Positions 19,120-27,722 of a stretch of DNA of 64,000 nt are shown here, piece by piece. The stretch is from Candidatus Abyssobacteria bacterium SURF_17. Lineage in GTDB: Bacteria; Abyssobacteria; SURF-5. The stretch is from positions 47,958 to 111,957 of the forward strand of contig QZKI01000095.1 of assembly GCA_003598055.1 (NCBI GenBank), written 5' to 3'. The translations under genes and the position numbers were made by a program. Position 1 is the stretch's first letter. The number at the start of each line of letters is the position of its first letter. The notes below the pieces were generated by a model, which worked only from the letters and a program-made list of their open reading frames with translations, was not told the DNA's origin and ran no database searches.

Positions 19120-19566
19120 ATGGCAGAAATCTACTCGATGGAATGGTACGAAAAACTCAGGAACCTCGTCAACAGCCGAGATGATATCTCCGCTCGCGCT
19201 CCTCAAGGGCAATGGAGAATATGTGTCGAAGTGATGGGTGATGAGAAATCGCCATACATACCGAAGGGACAAGCCAAATACTTCTTTGTGTTGTTTGACA
19301 AAGGGAAGTGCCAACGCTACGAAGAGTTGCGCCATACGTTGGACGGCAAAGACCTCGACTTTCGCTTCACCGGACCGGCGAGCGTGTTCGAGGAAGTGGC
19401 CGCAGGGCGGAGAGACTTCATCGAGGCTGGCTTGCGAGGTGCAATCAAGATACGCGGTGACATGCGCATCTTCATGCAGAATGCAGAACTTGTGAAAATC
19501 ATGGCCGACCTCTATTCGCAGCAAGTCGAGACCGCTTGGCCGAAAGGGATGCCCCCGTATAATTGA
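19120..19566 (+). CDS. SCP2-like lipid-binding protein
   Basis: A 148-residue soluble protein. The layout resembles SCP2: a strand-rich start (WRICVEVMGDEKSPYIPKGQAKYFFVLFDKGKCQRYEEL), then LDFRFTGPASVFEEVAAGRRDFIEAGLRGAIKIRGDMRIFMQNAE, which matches the family pattern for the lipid-tunnel helices. It lacks the membrane anchor of the protein at 16849. It lies 54 bases after the second FAD oxidoreductase and probably carries its substrate. Start ATG 19120 follows GCGAGGG. The ligand is unknown. Confidence 0.68.
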   Translation: MAEIYSMEWYEKLRNLVNSRDDISARAPQGQWRICVEVMGDEKSPYIPKGQAKYFFVLFDKGKCQRYEELRHTLDGKDLDFRFTGPASVFEEVAAGRRDFIEAGLRGAIKIRGDMRIFMQNAELVKIMADLYSQQVETAWPKGMPPYN

Positions 19567-19773
19567 GTTGCGCGTGCATAGGGCAACTGCGACCCGCCAG
19601 TGCCATATCCCCATCCATCAATTCCCCCTATGATTCGCTTGAATGCCCGCTGTGAACCGGAATGTCCTCGGCAATAACAATCCGTCGCATACTCCGCTTT
19701 TTCGGCACAGACGTCGGGTCTTAAGATATAATGTCTCAGCCTAAAGCCACCACATTGCCGGCTCACATGCTTT

Positions 19774-20784
19774 ATGGATATCACGGAAGGACTGCAGGAA
19801 TACTTAAGACGCAAGCTGCCAGATGCTCAGTGCTTGGAGGTTAAGAACCTGTGCCGCCAAGCTTACGGAGCATCGCGCGAGACATTCACATTTGATGTTC
19901 ACTGGAACGAACGCGGCGAGCAAAAGGAAATGGGATTGGTGCTTCGCCGCGACCCGCCTACTGGACTGCTCGACCACATCACACGTGAGACCGAGTTCCG
20001 AATCCTGAGAAGTCTTGAAGGTTGCGGTGTCCCGGCTCCGAAAGCGCTTTGGTGCGAAAACAATCCTGACGTCCTCGAGCGCCCATTCATCATTATGGAG
20101 CGAAAGGACGGATTCGTGACACCGGCGTTTCAGTTGGTTGGCGGCTCGAATGAGGAGTTTCGGCAGTTGATTGCAGGAGATTTCGTGTCTATCCTCGTGC
20201 GTATCCACAACCTCGACTGGCAAAGCTGTGGTTTCGATTTTCTTGGAGTGCCGGCAGGAGGGCCGTTCGATTATGCGAGGGCCTCGATTGTAAAATGGGA
20301 GAAAATTCTGCAGGAAGTCTCACTCGAACCCGATTTGATTCTTACCGAGGCACTTCTTTGGCTGAAGGCAAATATGCCGCCATGCGAAGAAATCTGCCTC
20401 GTTCATGGCGACTACAAGAGCGACAACATCATGTACAATGACAAAGGAATCGTTGCAGTTTTTGATTGGGAGATGGCCTCTCTCGGCGACCCTCACGACG
20501 ACCTCGGCTGGGTGTGCATGCAGTATTACGCCGTGGACGGCCTGCTCAACGGAATGCTAGACCGCGAATGGTTCCTACATCGGTACGAGGAAACGTCAGG
20601 CCGCAGGGTAAACCTGTCTGCAGTCAAATTCTGGCAAGTCTTCTCAAACCTAAAGATGGCCGCCATCACCCTCACAGGGCTGCATCGGTACGTATCCGGG
20701 GCGTCGCAGAAGAATGTCCTGGCCGTCCTGCCCCTGCTTATGGCCAAATTGCATCGTGACATAATCGAATTGCTGGAATTCTGA
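19774..20784 (+). CDS. APH-type phosphotransferase (aminoglycoside phosphotransferase/ACAD10-like kinase fold)
   Basis: A 336-residue protein kinase-like phosphotransferase. The Brenner motif HGDYKSDN has its catalytic aspartate near residue 213 and the metal-binding DWE motif is at about 231-233. N-terminal LVLRRDPP supplies the ATP-binding lysine/arginine region. In bacteria, APH proteins of this subtype often sit in acyl-CoA dehydrogenase or lipid-catabolism operons and may phosphorylate a hydroxyacyl or alcohol substrate rather than an antibiotic. Here it follows the FAD oxidoreductase/SCP2 genes. ATG 19774 has a weak ribosome site. A TATAAT at 19727-19732 might start a separate transcript but has no clear -35. 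Confidence 0.82.
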   Translation: MDITEGLQEYLRRKLPDAQCLEVKNLCRQAYGASRETFTFDVHWNERGEQKEMGLVLRRDPPTGLLDHITRETEFRILRSLEGCGVPAPKALWCENNPDVLERPFIIMERKDGFVTPAFQLVGGSNEEFRQLIAGDFVSILVRIHNLDWQSCGFDFLGVPAGGPFDYARASIVKWEKILQEVSLEPDLILTEALLWLKANMPPCEEICLVHGDYKSDNIMYNDKGIVAVFDWEMASLGDPHDDLGWVCMQYYAVDGLLNGMLDREWFLHRYEETSGRRVNLSAVKFWQVFSNLKMAAITLTGLHRYVSGASQKNVLAVLPLLMAKLHRDIIELLEF

Positions 20785-20796
20785 ATGGAGGTGGAA

Positions 20797-21288
20797 ATGC
20801 GTCCCACGATTGCTGAGCTCATCGCCGGAATCACCCGCACCCTCAATACTACGGCGCTGCCTATTGTCCTTAACTCGGGAGACACGGAAGCCTTTCTCGA
20901 ACTTATGATAACCGCGCGGCTGCTTGCATTCGTCGAAAGCAGATGGGATAAGGAATACGAACGCCTCATTCGGGAAAACACGGCCATGGAAGGTCTCTTG
21001 AAGGAGGCGGCTGACGCTCTGCAGCAAATAAATTATCCTGATGGCGTCAACCTGGTCGGAAATATCGAGGAGTATCACTTCGATATTCAGGCGATTCCCT
21101 CAATCTCGGAGCTGCACGAGCACAATGTAGAAAGGAAGAAGAAATTGCAGAGGTTTATTCTCATACACACTAGCCTGAAAGAGCGCCAGACACCGGAGCT
21201 GTGCGCTGTGCGCGCCAAGATACGGGATTTCTTGAAGGATCTCAACAATCGCGACCTCGAGGCAGCTCAACTCATTCTTGCCGGTTGA
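20797..21288 (+). CDS. Hypothetical helical protein of the lipid-type cluster
   Basis: A 163-residue protein I do not recognise. It is acidic/basic-rich and mostly helical, with no cysteine-rich site, signal peptide or membrane segment. The pattern of two helical halves (about 1-85 and 95-163) is all that can be seen. ATG 20797 is chosen because GGAGGTGG precedes it; ATG 20785 abuts the kinase stop and lies within that ribosome site. It is sandwiched tightly between the APH kinase and the lipocalin-like gene, so it probably belongs to the same operon and may be a partner of the kinase. Confidence 0.75.
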   Translation: MRPTIAELIAGITRTLNTTALPIVLNSGDTEAFLELMITARLLAFVESRWDKEYERLIRENTAMEGLLKEAADALQQINYPDGVNLVGNIEEYHFDIQAIPSISELHEHNVERKKKLQRFILIHTSLKERQTPELCAVRAKIRDFLKDLNNRDLEAAQLILAG

Positions 21289-21315
21289 ACCGTATGGACC
21301 GGGAAAGGACTCGCA

Positions 21316-22305
21316 ATGATTGGCCCGATGGACGAATACCTCATTCATCAAATAGTGGCGCCGGTTGCCAAGGTGGTCTCGGACAACCCGAACTGGCAAG
21401 ACCGCTTTTACTTCAACTTCATTGACCCGGAAAAGCGACTGGCCGGGATTCTCGGAATGGGTGTGTTCCCTAACGGGAACTTTTTCCAGGGTATTCTCAA
21501 TATCGTGGCCGACGAGAAACTTATATGCCGGAACTATTTCCGTCCCCTTGAAAACGACCGACACCAAATACACGCGGGTTCTCTTCGCATAGAGGTGGCT
21601 GAGCCGCTCAGGAAATGGGATATTAAACTGGATGAGCCGGACCTGAACGTGTCTCTGAATCTCGGCTTTACGGGACGCGGCGAGGCCTATGAGTTCGATG
21701 CGATCAAATGGGAAAAGAATGGAGCCATCGTGTGGAATCAGTGCCACTACACACAGGCAGGCGCGTACGGGGGACTCCTTAGGGTAGGCGACCGCACCAT
21801 TACCAGGCTCGTCGGAATCCGTGACCGCTCTTGGGGCATCAGAGACATGTTTCAACTCGATTTTTGGATTTGGATTAGCGCCAACTTCGACCGCTATTGG
21901 CTGACTGCATGGCTCGGAGAGACGAGCGCGGGAGACCTCATCGCGGTTGACGGCGCCGTCTGCGGCGATGACGGTTCGCGGGAAAGAATTGTATCGCTCG
22001 ACTATGACATCGCGTTCGTGAAAGGTTTGAGAACGCCCGCCTCTTCCTCATATCGTATCCAAACCGAAACGGGCCGCACCATGAGGCTTTCGGCACGCGC
22101 GCTCCAGACGATTTACGTCTCTCTGATTGATGGAATCTATGACCTCACCGACCGCCAAATTCTTGCCGAGAAAGATGAATCCACCATCATTTTCGACCAG
22201 GTACAGGAATTCGACCTGGATGGCGATTCCGGCCTCGGCCTTATCGAATTCTTCGTCATGGGCGGCTGTCACAAGTATCCGGACACGTGGAACGCGAGGC
22301 GCTGA
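21316..22305 (+). CDS. Lipocalin-like/CrtC-AttH-like protein (DUF7064/DUF7065-type)
   Basis: A 329-residue all-beta protein. The pattern GxRDRSWGIRD (about residues 167-177) is the hallmark of a family related to CrtC/AttH hydroxyneurosporene-synthase-like lipocalins, in which two beta-barrel halves form a hydrophobic pocket. Genes of this family commonly neighbour APH-type kinases, as here. It may act on, or bind, a lipid or isoprenoid. ATG 21316 follows GGGAAAGGACTCGCA; its frame opens 27 bases after the previous stop, consistent with an operon. Function is inferred from fold and context only. Confidence 0.68.
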   Translation: MIGPMDEYLIHQIVAPVAKVVSDNPNWQDRFYFNFIDPEKRLAGILGMGVFPNGNFFQGILNIVADEKLICRNYFRPLENDRHQIHAGSLRIEVAEPLRKWDIKLDEPDLNVSLNLGFTGRGEAYEFDAIKWEKNGAIVWNQCHYTQAGAYGGLLRVGDRTITRLVGIRDRSWGIRDMFQLDFWIWISANFDRYWLTAWLGETSAGDLIAVDGAVCGDDGSRERIVSLDYDIAFVKGLRTPASSSYRIQTETGRTMRLSARALQTIYVSLIDGIYDLTDRQILAEKDESTIIFDQVQEFDLDGDSGLGLIEFFVMGGCHKYPDTWNARR

Positions 22306-22463
22306 ACTGACTAGGACATTTCACCCATGGAATCGCTCTTGGGAGATCACGACAAAGCATACCAATGGCTAACGCTGAGTGCTGTATGCAATCCCGGCTG
22401 CTTGCCATGCAAATTTCCATCGATATCAATAACCGCGTGGTAACATAAAAAAGGAATTCGCAC

Positions 22464-23090
22464 ATGGAAGAACAAGAGATGCTAAGAGAGAGAATGAAAC
22501 TTCTGGCAGAGCGTCAATGGAACATACCTGCCATCAAAAAAAGGTTTGACAGGCTAGTTACAAGAGGTATTCCAGAAATTCCTCATAAGAAGGAGGATTT
22601 CAGTTCTCGACGGGGTGAGATTCTGGACCTCATTCAACTCCGCGCTGAAGAGTATTGCTACCTCACCAGGAATTGCGCCAGAGGTTCCGCCACAGCTTTA
22701 TTTGAAGCATTCGGTATCGGCTCCATGGAAATGGTAAAAGGACTGGCGCCATTTCCGGGTTTGGTTATGACAGGCGGGGCCTGTGGTCCGATAACGGCTG
22801 GTCTCATGGCAATTGCCCTATGTTGTTGCGATGATGACTTGACGAATTGGCAGGATGTAAATCCGTATCTGCTGGGTCGAGAATTCTTGACCCGTTTTAA
22901 GGAAGCATTCGGCTCTATTCTGTGTCCTGGGGTGCAAGAGCGCATTTTGGGCAGATATTTCGACCCGTTGGCCAGTTGGGAGAACCACGAAGAATTCCTT
23001 AACTCAGGTGGTCGTGAAAAATGCCCTCTTGCTCCAGGCATAGGAGCAAGATTGGCCGCCGAAATAATTATTGAAACTATGGGAAGGTAG
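22464..23090 (+). CDS. C_GCAxxG_C_C-family protein
   Basis: A 208-residue member of the C_GCAxxG_C_C family (named for its cysteine/glycine pattern). Residues around RNCARGSATALFEAFGIG, GACGPITAGLMAIAL and later cysteines (ILCPGVQERI, REKCPLAPG) fit the pattern, though the first glycine of GCAxxG is Asn here (NCARG). The family is of unknown function, widespread in anaerobes, and suspected to bind a metal or redox cofactor. The ribosome site is weak (AAAAAAGGAATTC). The DUF1847 gene follows after 29 bases on the same strand. Confidence 0.72.
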   Translation: MEEQEMLRERMKLLAERQWNIPAIKKRFDRLVTRGIPEIPHKKEDFSSRRGEILDLIQLRAEEYCYLTRNCARGSATALFEAFGIGSMEMVKGLAPFPGLVMTGGACGPITAGLMAIALCCCDDDLTNWQDVNPYLLGREFLTRFKEAFGSILCPGVQERILGRYFDPLASWENHEEFLNSGGREKCPLAPGIGARLAAEIIIETMGR

Positions 23091-23119
23091 TATTCTCGGA
23101 CATCTACAAGGAGCATATT

Positions 23120-23812
23120 ATGCCAGAACAAAAGATCCATAGATCTTCATGCGCATCCTGCGAACTTGACATTCTCAGCAGGATTTGCGTGTTGCCAAGC
23201 GGCGAGGGGAGCAAAAGCTGTCCCACTCTGACCAGGCCTGCTGTCTTGGCCGAAGCGAGTAAGGAGTATGATGACCCTGCCGTGCGGGAATTCGCTCGCC
23301 AGGCCTCTATCCAAGAAGCTGAATGCTACGCCAATCGCGACCAACAGCCTTACATTCTCCAGCCTACGAAAACGCGTCTTGTCGAAATCATCGAGTTCGC
23401 AAAGAAGATGAAATATCAACGCCTGGGCCTGGCGTTCTGTCTCGGCCTGATTCAAGAAGCGAACGTGGTCAATCGCATTCTCGAGGGGCATGGGTTTGAA
23501 GTTGTCTCGATCCTGTGCAAGGCGGGTCGCGTGTCAAAGGAAACGATCGGTCTCACGGAGGAGGAAAAGATATACCGAGGCATGGATGAGCCTATGTGCA
23601 ATCCCATCTACCAAGCCAAATTGCTCAACCATGAAAAAACCGACTTCAATATCCTGCTTGGGCTCTGTGTCGGACACGATTCACTATTTTTTAAATATGC
23701 CCAGAGCCCGACCACTGTTCTGGCGGTTAAGGACCGCGTTACCGGCCACAATCCTCTGGCTGCGGTATATTTGGCCGAATCGTATTATCAAAAAATACGA
23801 TTTCCCAGTTAA
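23120..23812 (+). CDS. DUF1847 metal-binding protein
   Basis: A 230-residue protein with an N-terminal cysteine cluster (SSCASCELDILSRICVLP, then SCP) typical of DUF1847, followed by KTRLVEIIEFAKKMKYQRLGLAFCLGLIQEA and a C-terminal GLCVGHDSLFFKYAQSP. DUF1847 proteins are found mostly in anaerobes and are predicted metal-binding; no reaction is established. ATG 23120 follows AAGGAGC. It is co-directional with the C_GCAxxG_C_C gene and with a decayed metal-dependent regulator just downstream, which supports a link to metals. Confidence 0.8.
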   Translation: MPEQKIHRSSCASCELDILSRICVLPSGEGSKSCPTLTRPAVLAEASKEYDDPAVREFARQASIQEAECYANRDQQPYILQPTKTRLVEIIEFAKKMKYQRLGLAFCLGLIQEANVVNRILEGHGFEVVSILCKAGRVSKETIGLTEEEKIYRGMDEPMCNPIYQAKLLNHEKTDFNILLGLCVGHDSLFFKYAQSPTTVLAVKDRVTGHNPLAAVYLAESYYQKIRFPS

Positions 23813-23892
23813 GCGGACGATCGAGCCGGGCTCTTGATTATCAGGCGCGGTCAAGCAAGTTCGGCTCTGGTAAGAAGCAAGATTTGAACCCG

Positions 23893-24136
23893 ATTTCACC
23901 GCGTGAAAGCCTCGAAAGTATCTCGAGGCTATCTTCCATATTATGGCCGAAACGCAGGCCGCAAGGGCAAAAGACATTGCACGGGGGCTAGAAGTAAGAG
24001 GGTCCAGCATGAGGGAGCACTCCGTGCGCTTGCCGAAAAGCAACTTATCAACTGCGCGCTTTGCGATATCGTCACACTCACGGCAAAAGGAAAGAAGCTC
24101 GCCGCCGATGGACGGCCTTATAAATCAGAAGGCTGA
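23893..24136 (+). pseudogene. Frameshifted remnant of a DtxR/MntR-family metal-dependent repressor
   Basis: Three short pieces in different frames read together as the N-terminal winged helix of a DtxR-like repressor: ISPRESLE at 23893-23916, then YLEAIFHIMAETQAARAKDI to about 24010 in a second frame, then GALRALAEKQLIN and DIVTLTAKGKKLA in a third, ending at the stop at 24134-24136. At least two frameshifts are needed and the metal-binding and dimer domain is missing. The rest of 23813-24183 holds nothing else. The call rests on matching family pattern by eye. Confidence 0.7.
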
Positions 24137-24183
24137 AATGCTTTAGGGTGCCGATATCGAATACCGACTATTAGAGGCTCGAA

Positions 24184-24906
24184 ATGCAACAAGATGTCGC
24201 AAAGATGCCTGCGAGAATACTTCTCCTATTCGAGATTTCTATTTTCTTTCAAAGGCAAGTGTTAAGGAGACGTTATGGAAAGCAACGAACCGACATCTGG
24301 CTGAAGAGAGCCCGGAAACTATTCAAATCGCTCTATCCATTGATTCCGGATATTGGCGGCAGGAAGAATTTTCTTACTATAAACCTCGAATTGGCTGCCT
24401 TCTTTATGCCAATGGTCGTTATCTTGAAAGAAGAGCATTTTTCGACCAAAGAGATAGGCGAGTTCATTTTTGATTTCGCGGACAGAACATGTAACGCTGC
24501 TCCACTGCCGTTTCGACTAATAAAGAGGTCTTCATATTTCAGGAAAAGGACCATTGAGAAGTGGAGGCTGGCGGCAAAGGAGTCTAGTCTCCGCAAGTTT
24601 CCCGCGGATTGGGTCTTCGAATTTGTTGAAGGAGGAGAAGACTATCCTTTTGGCTATGATATCAAAGAATGCGGTATTCATAAGTTTTGGCGCTCTAACG
24701 GACTTGAAGAATTCGTTCCCTATCTGTGTCTTACCGATTGGGCAAAGTGGAAGTCAATTGGAATACCCGTTGAAAGGATTAAGACTATTACCAATGGTCA
24801 TGAAATATGCGATTTCAGGTATTGCAGAGAAAAGAAAGAATGCCCATCAGGGTGGCCTCCAGAATCAAACCCTGAATGGACCGGTAAATTCGAGAAAACC
24901 AATTAA
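24184..24906 (+). CDS. L-2-amino-thiazoline-4-carboxylic acid hydrolase-like protein
   Basis: A 240-residue protein resembling the ATC-hydrolase family. The C-terminal half matches the family signature: FGYDIKECGIHKFWRSNGLE, then PYLCLTDWAKWKSIGI and EICDFRYCREKKECP, with a set of conserved cysteines. The named enzyme opens a thiazoline ring in a Pseudomonas route to L-cysteine, but most family members in anaerobes are uncharacterised. Base composition is more AT-rich than the neighbours, and it lies between two pseudogenes, which hints at acquired or decaying DNA. The start ATG 24184 has only GAGGCTCGAA upstream and is uncertain. Confidence 0.68.
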   Translation: MQQDVAKMPARILLLFEISIFFQRQVLRRRYGKQRTDIWLKRARKLFKSLYPLIPDIGGRKNFLTINLELAAFFMPMVVILKEEHFSTKEIGEFIFDFADRTCNAAPLPFRLIKRSSYFRKRTIEKWRLAAKESSLRKFPADWVFEFVEGGEDYPFGYDIKECGIHKFWRSNGLEEFVPYLCLTDWAKWKSIGIPVERIKTITNGHEICDFRYCREKKECPSGWPPESNPEWTGKFEKTN

Positions 24907-24981
24907 CAAGAAAGCAAGCCCAGAATACTTTTTCTGGTCTGCACTTCCAGATCCCAACCACAAAAGTGCATTTTCCATAGC

Positions 24982-25369
24982 GGTGGCCTCGTCATCGGGT
25001 CGGAGATTGAGGAATCGAAGGCGGCAAGAGCGCGCGGTCATTTGGAGGAGGTTGGATTAAGTGAATATGTCGATATCCGAATCGGTGATGCCCAGCAGAC
25101 CCTTGCACATCCCGGCGGCGCGGTGGATATGGTCTTGATGGATGGATGGAAGAACCTCTATCTTCCGGTTATTAATGATTGCTCTGCATCTCCGTCCCGG
25201 CGCAGTTGTCTTGTCGGATAACATCAACACTTTCAAGGGGACGCTGGCGCCATATGTAGCGTGTATGGAGAATCGGGCGAACGGGTTTCGGTCTGTCACG
25301 CTCCCTCTGGGAGAAGGGTTACAGTTTTCGGTCCGGCTGTCGTCCGATACGCATCGGAGGAAGCTCTAA
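24982..25369 (+). pseudogene. Frameshifted remnant of a class I SAM-dependent O-methyltransferase
   Basis: Read in two frames this gives the C-terminal two thirds of an O-methyltransferase: GGLVIGSEIEESKAARARGH (SAM-binding acidic loop), IRIGDAQQTL and VDMVLMDGWKNLYLPVI up to about 25175, then after a one-base shift LHLRPGAVVLSDNINTFKGT through to the stop at 25367-25369. The N-terminal part with the first glycine loop is missing or unrecognisable. No start codon or ribosome site supports an intact gene. Confidence 0.75.
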
Positions 25370-25489
25370 GCGTCGGGGACGCCCCTGCCCGATCACATAA
25401 TGGGCATGAATAATACCGTGTCTCGGGCAATCCCTCTCCGCGGACGGCTTGCTTCCGGACGAGTCAGATTCTTGATTCCTTTTCCGAGA

Positions 25490-25542
25490 ATTTAAAGAAA
25501 GCGTCTTCCCCTGCGGCAAAGCATTGCGAGGGGAAGACGCTT
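25490..25542 (-). terminator. Rho-independent terminator of the di-heme peroxidase gene
   Basis: Perfect 14-bp arms at 25499-25512 and 25529-25542 enclose a 16-base loop. On the minus strand the stem is followed by TTTCTTTAAA. It begins 8 bases after the peroxidase stop codon. Confidence 0.88.
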
Positions 25543-25549
25543 CCACTTA

Positions 25550-26959
25550 TTACAGCGCACGCATGAATGCTACGAGATCCTCCTTCTCCTCTTGCGTGAG
25601 GTTCAGGTCAAGGACTAGGTTGAAGAATTCGACCGTATCGTCCAGCGTTAGCAGTCGCCCGTCATGCAGGTACGGCGGTGAATCCTTGATTCCCCGCAGG
25701 GGGAACGTCTTGATGGGGCCGTCCGCTGATGCGAACCTTCCGTTAATCATCTGCGGCTCGTAGAACCGTTCAACCTTCAGATTGTGCATGAGATTGTCGG
25801 TGTAGTACGGGGCCGGATGGCAGGGAGCGCATTTCCCTTTTCCGAAGAATACTTCCTCTCCGCGCACTTCCGCTTCGGTCGCCTTCTTGGGGTCCAGTCT
25901 GCCAAACACGTCGAGCTTTGGAGCCGGCGGAAAATCGAGGAGCGCCTGGAACTCGGCCATGAAGTGGACCTGACTGCCTCGCTCGAGGATATTGACGCCC
26001 TTCTTCGTTGCGATTACCGGGTCGCCGTCGAAGTAGGCCGCCCGCTGCTCAAATTCGGTGAAGTCTTCGATGGACTTGAGCGCGCGCTGCGATCCGAACA
26101 GTCTCTGGATATTCACGCCACGCAGGGGGGGCGTATCGAGCCGATGACGGAATTGCTGGGGACGAATGTCTCCAACAAGATGGGTGCTCGCGTTTGTGTG
26201 GCCGTTTGCGTGACAGTCGAAGCACGTCACGCCGCGGCTTGGTCTTTCGGACCTGCGGTCTTCCGTCTGGTTGAACTGCTGTTGCGGGAAGGGTGTCACT
26301 AATAAGCGCAATCCTTCGATTTGTTTCGGGTTGAGAATCCCATTGAACAACTCGTAGTAATTGTCAATCGTCACGAGTTTGCCCTGTGACACATCTCCGA
26401 GGTCGGGCCGTGTTGTCAAATAGATGGGTGCTGGAAACTCCGGCAACAAGTGGTCCGGCAAATCGAAATCAAGGTCAAACCGGGTGAGGTCGCGTCCCTC
26501 CTGTTTCTTGATTTCATCGATATGGAATTTGGGAAACAGCATGCCGCCTTCCGGGTGATTGGGATGCGGAAGCGGCATGAATCCTGCCGGAAACAGTCCC
26601 TTATTCTTGAGTTGCTCGGGACTCATAGCGGCGAGCATGTCCCAATTAAAGCCTTTTGGAAGCTTCGCGCGAACGCCTTCCTGAACCGGCTTCCCGCGTG
26701 ACATCGTTACGCCCTTGGCCGGACGATTGCTTAAATCATAGCGCTCCTCGAGCAGCGCCATCTGCCGCTTCATGACCTCAGCCTTTGCGGCCTTCATGCG
26801 GGCCATGATTGAGGTGAAGTCCTCTTCGACGTCGACGGGAACGTAGCTCGTCTTGCCTCTTTTCTCATAGTCCTGGGCGTAGGCAACGCCGATGACGACG
26901 AGGATAGCGCAGAGCACTCCTATCGCCACCCACGCCCGTTTCAGAATGTCTCGTCTCAT
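25550..26959 (-). CDS. Exported di-heme cytochrome c peroxidase-like protein
   Basis: A 469-residue c-type cytochrome. The signal sequence is MRRDILKRAWVAIGVLCAIL through AYA. Two CxxCH heme sites are present: CFDCH (C246, C249, H250) and CAPCH (C377, C380, H381). The C-terminus SPPYLHDGRLLTLDDTVEFF is characteristic of the CcpA/MauG group. It probably reduces hydrogen peroxide in the periplasm, or oxidises another substrate as MauG does. The N-terminal 200 residues are longer than in classical CcpA (about 320 residues), making it a large variant. Start ATG 26959 is chosen since AAAGGAGAGCG precedes it. A Fur-type gene and an operator-like palindrome lie upstream on the same strand. Confidence 0.88.
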   Translation of the reverse strand: MRRDILKRAWVAIGVLCAILVVIGVAYAQDYEKRGKTSYVPVDVEEDFTSIMARMKAAKAEVMKRQMALLEERYDLSNRPAKGVTMSRGKPVQEGVRAKLPKGFNWDMLAAMSPEQLKNKGLFPAGFMPLPHPNHPEGGMLFPKFHIDEIKKQEGRDLTRFDLDFDLPDHLLPEFPAPIYLTTRPDLGDVSQGKLVTIDNYYELFNGILNPKQIEGLRLLVTPFPQQQFNQTEDRRSERPSRGVTCFDCHANGHTNASTHLVGDIRPQQFRHRLDTPPLRGVNIQRLFGSQRALKSIEDFTEFEQRAAYFDGDPVIATKKGVNILERGSQVHFMAEFQALLDFPPAPKLDVFGRLDPKKATEAEVRGEEVFFGKGKCAPCHPAPYYTDNLMHNLKVERFYEPQMINGRFASADGPIKTFPLRGIKDSPPYLHDGRLLTLDDTVEFFNLVLDLNLTQEEKEDLVAFMRAL

Positions 26960-27072
26960 GAATCGCTCTCCTTTCATTCTTTGTTTGTGAAAACCGAAAT
27001 TCTGGCGGCAAAAACAGAATACCCTTCATATCATAGACCACCACCTCCTCATAGTATCCCGTATAGGATTCA

Positions 27073-27092
27073 TAATTATTTAAGAATAATTA
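27073..27092 (-). promoter_or_regulatory. Candidate Fur/PerR operator upstream of the peroxidase gene
   Basis: TAATTATT and AATAATTA form a perfect 8-bp inverted repeat around TAAG, in an AT-rich stretch about 115 bases upstream of the peroxidase start and between it and the Fur-family gene. Its AT-rich palindromic form resembles Fur/PerR boxes (PerR consensus TTATAATnATTATAA), though the spacer is 4 rather than 1 base. Confidence 0.5.
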
Positions 27093-27138
27093 CTAAGTGC
27101 TAGCCAAAAACATTCTTCTCTTCGTGCTCGTATAGTGA

Positions 27139-27606
27139 CTATTTGTCCTTTCTCTCCCTTCGATTCAGACACTCCTTGCACAGACCCATCAACTGTACCT
27201 GTCGGTCATTGATAATGCCCCACCCCCTCGCGCGACGCGGCAATTCCAGTTTTTCGAACACCGGCCAGGAGAAGTCGTAGACCTTCCTGCACTCAGTGCA
27301 AACCATGTGGTGATGAGCCGAAGTGTTAGGGTCAAATCGGGTGTGATCCTCGAAGACGATAAGCTTGGAAAGCAGCCCGCACTGTTCAAAAGTGGCCAAG
27401 GTTCGATACACGGTATCCAACGAGATGTTCGGCATCTTTGGCTTGACCCGTTTGTAGACCTGCTCTGCCGAAGGATGATCTTGGGCTCGCGCCACTTCGC
27501 GGAATATCTCAAGGCGTTGAGGGGTCATGCGAATGCCCGCCTCCTGACAAACCCTCCTGAAGTGAGCGATGCTTATACTTAGAGCATGGTCCCTGCGTTC
27601 GGGCAT
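27139..27606 (-). CDS. Fur-family transcriptional regulator (PerR-like)
   Basis: A 155-residue regulator with an N-terminal winged helix (RMTPQRLEIFREVARAQDHP; SLDTVYRTLATFEQCGLL is the recognition region) and a C-terminal dimerisation domain with HHHMVCTECRKVYDF and LCKECLNRRE. The four cysteines form the structural zinc site and the histidines the regulatory metal site. Position directly upstream of a di-heme peroxidase suggests a peroxide-sensing PerR-like role rather than iron uptake, but this is inferred. A second possible operator, arms GGAAT/ATTCC at about 27701-27717, lies 95 bases upstream of its start and could mediate autoregulation. ATG 27606 lacks a strong ribosome site. Confidence 0.88.
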   Translation of the reverse strand: MPERRDHALSISIAHFRRVCQEAGIRMTPQRLEIFREVARAQDHPSAEQVYKRVKPKMPNISLDTVYRTLATFEQCGLLSKLIVFEDHTRFDPNTSAHHHMVCTECRKVYDFSWPVFEKLELPRRARGWGIINDRQVQLMGLCKECLNRRERKDK

Positions 27607-27722
27607 GAATGTTTTGGACCTCTTCCTGGCTACAGGGTGCTTTCAATAACAAAATATAACACCGTCTGAGCAAACGGCAAGAGCCCAGCGACAAGTGATT
27701 AGGAATGATTCTTATTCCGCAG

